Shown piece after piece: positions 5,266 through 5,762 of a DNA stretch of 5,762 nucleotides. The position numbers and the translations under genes are program-made. Numbering within the stretch: position 1 is the stretch's first letter; the number at the start of each line of letters is the position of its first letter. This DNA comes from Thermomicrobiales bacterium (GTDB taxonomy: Bacteria > Chloroflexota > Chloroflexia > Thermomicrobiales > UBA6265), in NCBI GenBank assembly GCA_020847015.1, contig JADLCW010000551.1, positions 1-5,762 of the forward strand, given 5' to 3'. Under the pieces are notes generated by a model. The model saw nothing but the letters and a program-made list of their open reading frames with translations. It was not told where the DNA came from and searched no databases.

Positions 5266-5762
5266 CAATGCCGCTGTCGATGTCGTGCGCCGCTTCACCG
5301 GCCTGCGCGCCCTGGTCATTGGCGATGCGATGCTCGACAGCTACTTGGAGGGCGAAGCCATCCGGCTCTGCAAGGAAGGCCCAGTGCCCGTGGTGCGCCG
5401 CTCCACCGTGGAGCACGCGCCGGGCGGGGCCGCCAACGCCGCGGCGAATCTGGCCGCGTTGGGCGCCGATGTCATCTTCGTCGGGCTCGTGGGATCCGAC
5501 GACGCCGGTCGTGGCCTGCGCGCCGCGCTCGCCGCACGCGGTGTCTCCGACCGCTGGCTGGTGGAGGATCGCGCCGTCGGCACCATCCACAAGCTGCGTG
5601 TCGTCGCCAATGGGCAAGTCGTCGTCCGCTTCGACGAAGGCGACACTCGCGACCGCACCGCCGCGGCGGACGACCGCTTGCTGGAAAACATGCGTGACGG
5701 CTTCGCCCGAAGCGATCTTATCGTCGCCTCGGATTACGGGTACGGGGTGCTCTCGCCGCGCA
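5255..5762 (+). CDS. hldE: HldE-type D-glycero-beta-D-manno-heptose 7-phosphate kinase, 3' end cut by window
   Basis: The visible 169 residues are the N-terminal part of a PfkB/ribokinase-family kinase that phosphorylates heptose 7-phosphate at C1. Markers are LVIGDAMLDSY (20-30), KEGPVPVVRR (40-49), the glycine-rich PGGAANAAANLAALGAD (56-72), VGLVGSDDAG (76-85), the substrate-side TIHKLRVVANGQVVVRFDE (110-128) and ASDYGYGVL (158-166). The catalytic Asp region and any C-terminal cytidylyltransferase-like (adenylyltransferase) domain would lie beyond the edge, so I cannot tell a one-domain kinase (RfaE1/HldA type) from bifunctional HldE. An excellent GAGGAGG lies 6 bases before the ATG, inside the end of gmhB. 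Where many homologues read RISPEAPVPVV, this one reads RLCKEGPVPVV. Confidence 0.9.
   Translation, partial: MSADNAAVDVVRRFTGLRALVIGDAMLDSYLEGEAIRLCKEGPVPVVRRSTVEHAPGGAANAAANLAALGADVIFVGLVGSDDAGRGLRAALAARGVSDRWLVEDRAVGTIHKLRVVANGQVVVRFDEGDTRDRTAAADDRLLENMRDGFARSDLIVASDYGYGVLSPR

Overview
The window is GC-rich bacterial DNA with long, tightly packed genes whose third codon positions are mostly G or C. A DUF512-type PDZ/radical-SAM protein, a CdaR/PucR regulator and an HldE-type heptose kinase together fit a high-GC Chloroflexota-like bacterium (for example a Thermomicrobia relative). This placement is inference from gene content and not proof; a high-GC Firmicute is another possibility. No mobile element, CRISPR array, tRNA or rRNA was recognised.

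Layout. The left arm (1-1217) reads on the minus strand. It holds a DUF512-family PDZ/radical-SAM protein, cut by the left window edge, preceded by a 102-residue protein of unknown function. That small gene contains a perfect 26-bp palindrome at 992-1017. A 180-bp divergent intergenic region (1218-1397) carries two inverted repeats and separates this arm from the plus-strand genes. The first plus-strand pair is a CdaR/PucR-type transcriptional regulator (1398-2552) and, 34 bp later, a family 2 glycosyltransferase (2587-3465).

A 538-bp stretch (3466-4003) has no convincing gene. It holds an imperfect direct repeat, a long bulged inverted repeat and one weak small-ORF candidate. The right end is a translationally coupled operon, gmhA-gmhB-hldE, with 4-bp and 11-bp gene overlaps; hldE is cut by the right edge.

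How the genes work together. GmhA isomerises sedoheptulose 7-phosphate to D-glycero-D-manno-heptose 7-phosphate, the HldE kinase domain phosphorylates it at C1, and GmhB removes the 7-phosphate. This makes heptose 1-phosphate for activation to a nucleotide-heptose. The adenylyltransferase and epimerase steps are not visible here. The nearby GT2 could use an activated sugar for a surface glycan, but the 538-bp gap means a shared job with the heptose operon is only inferred.
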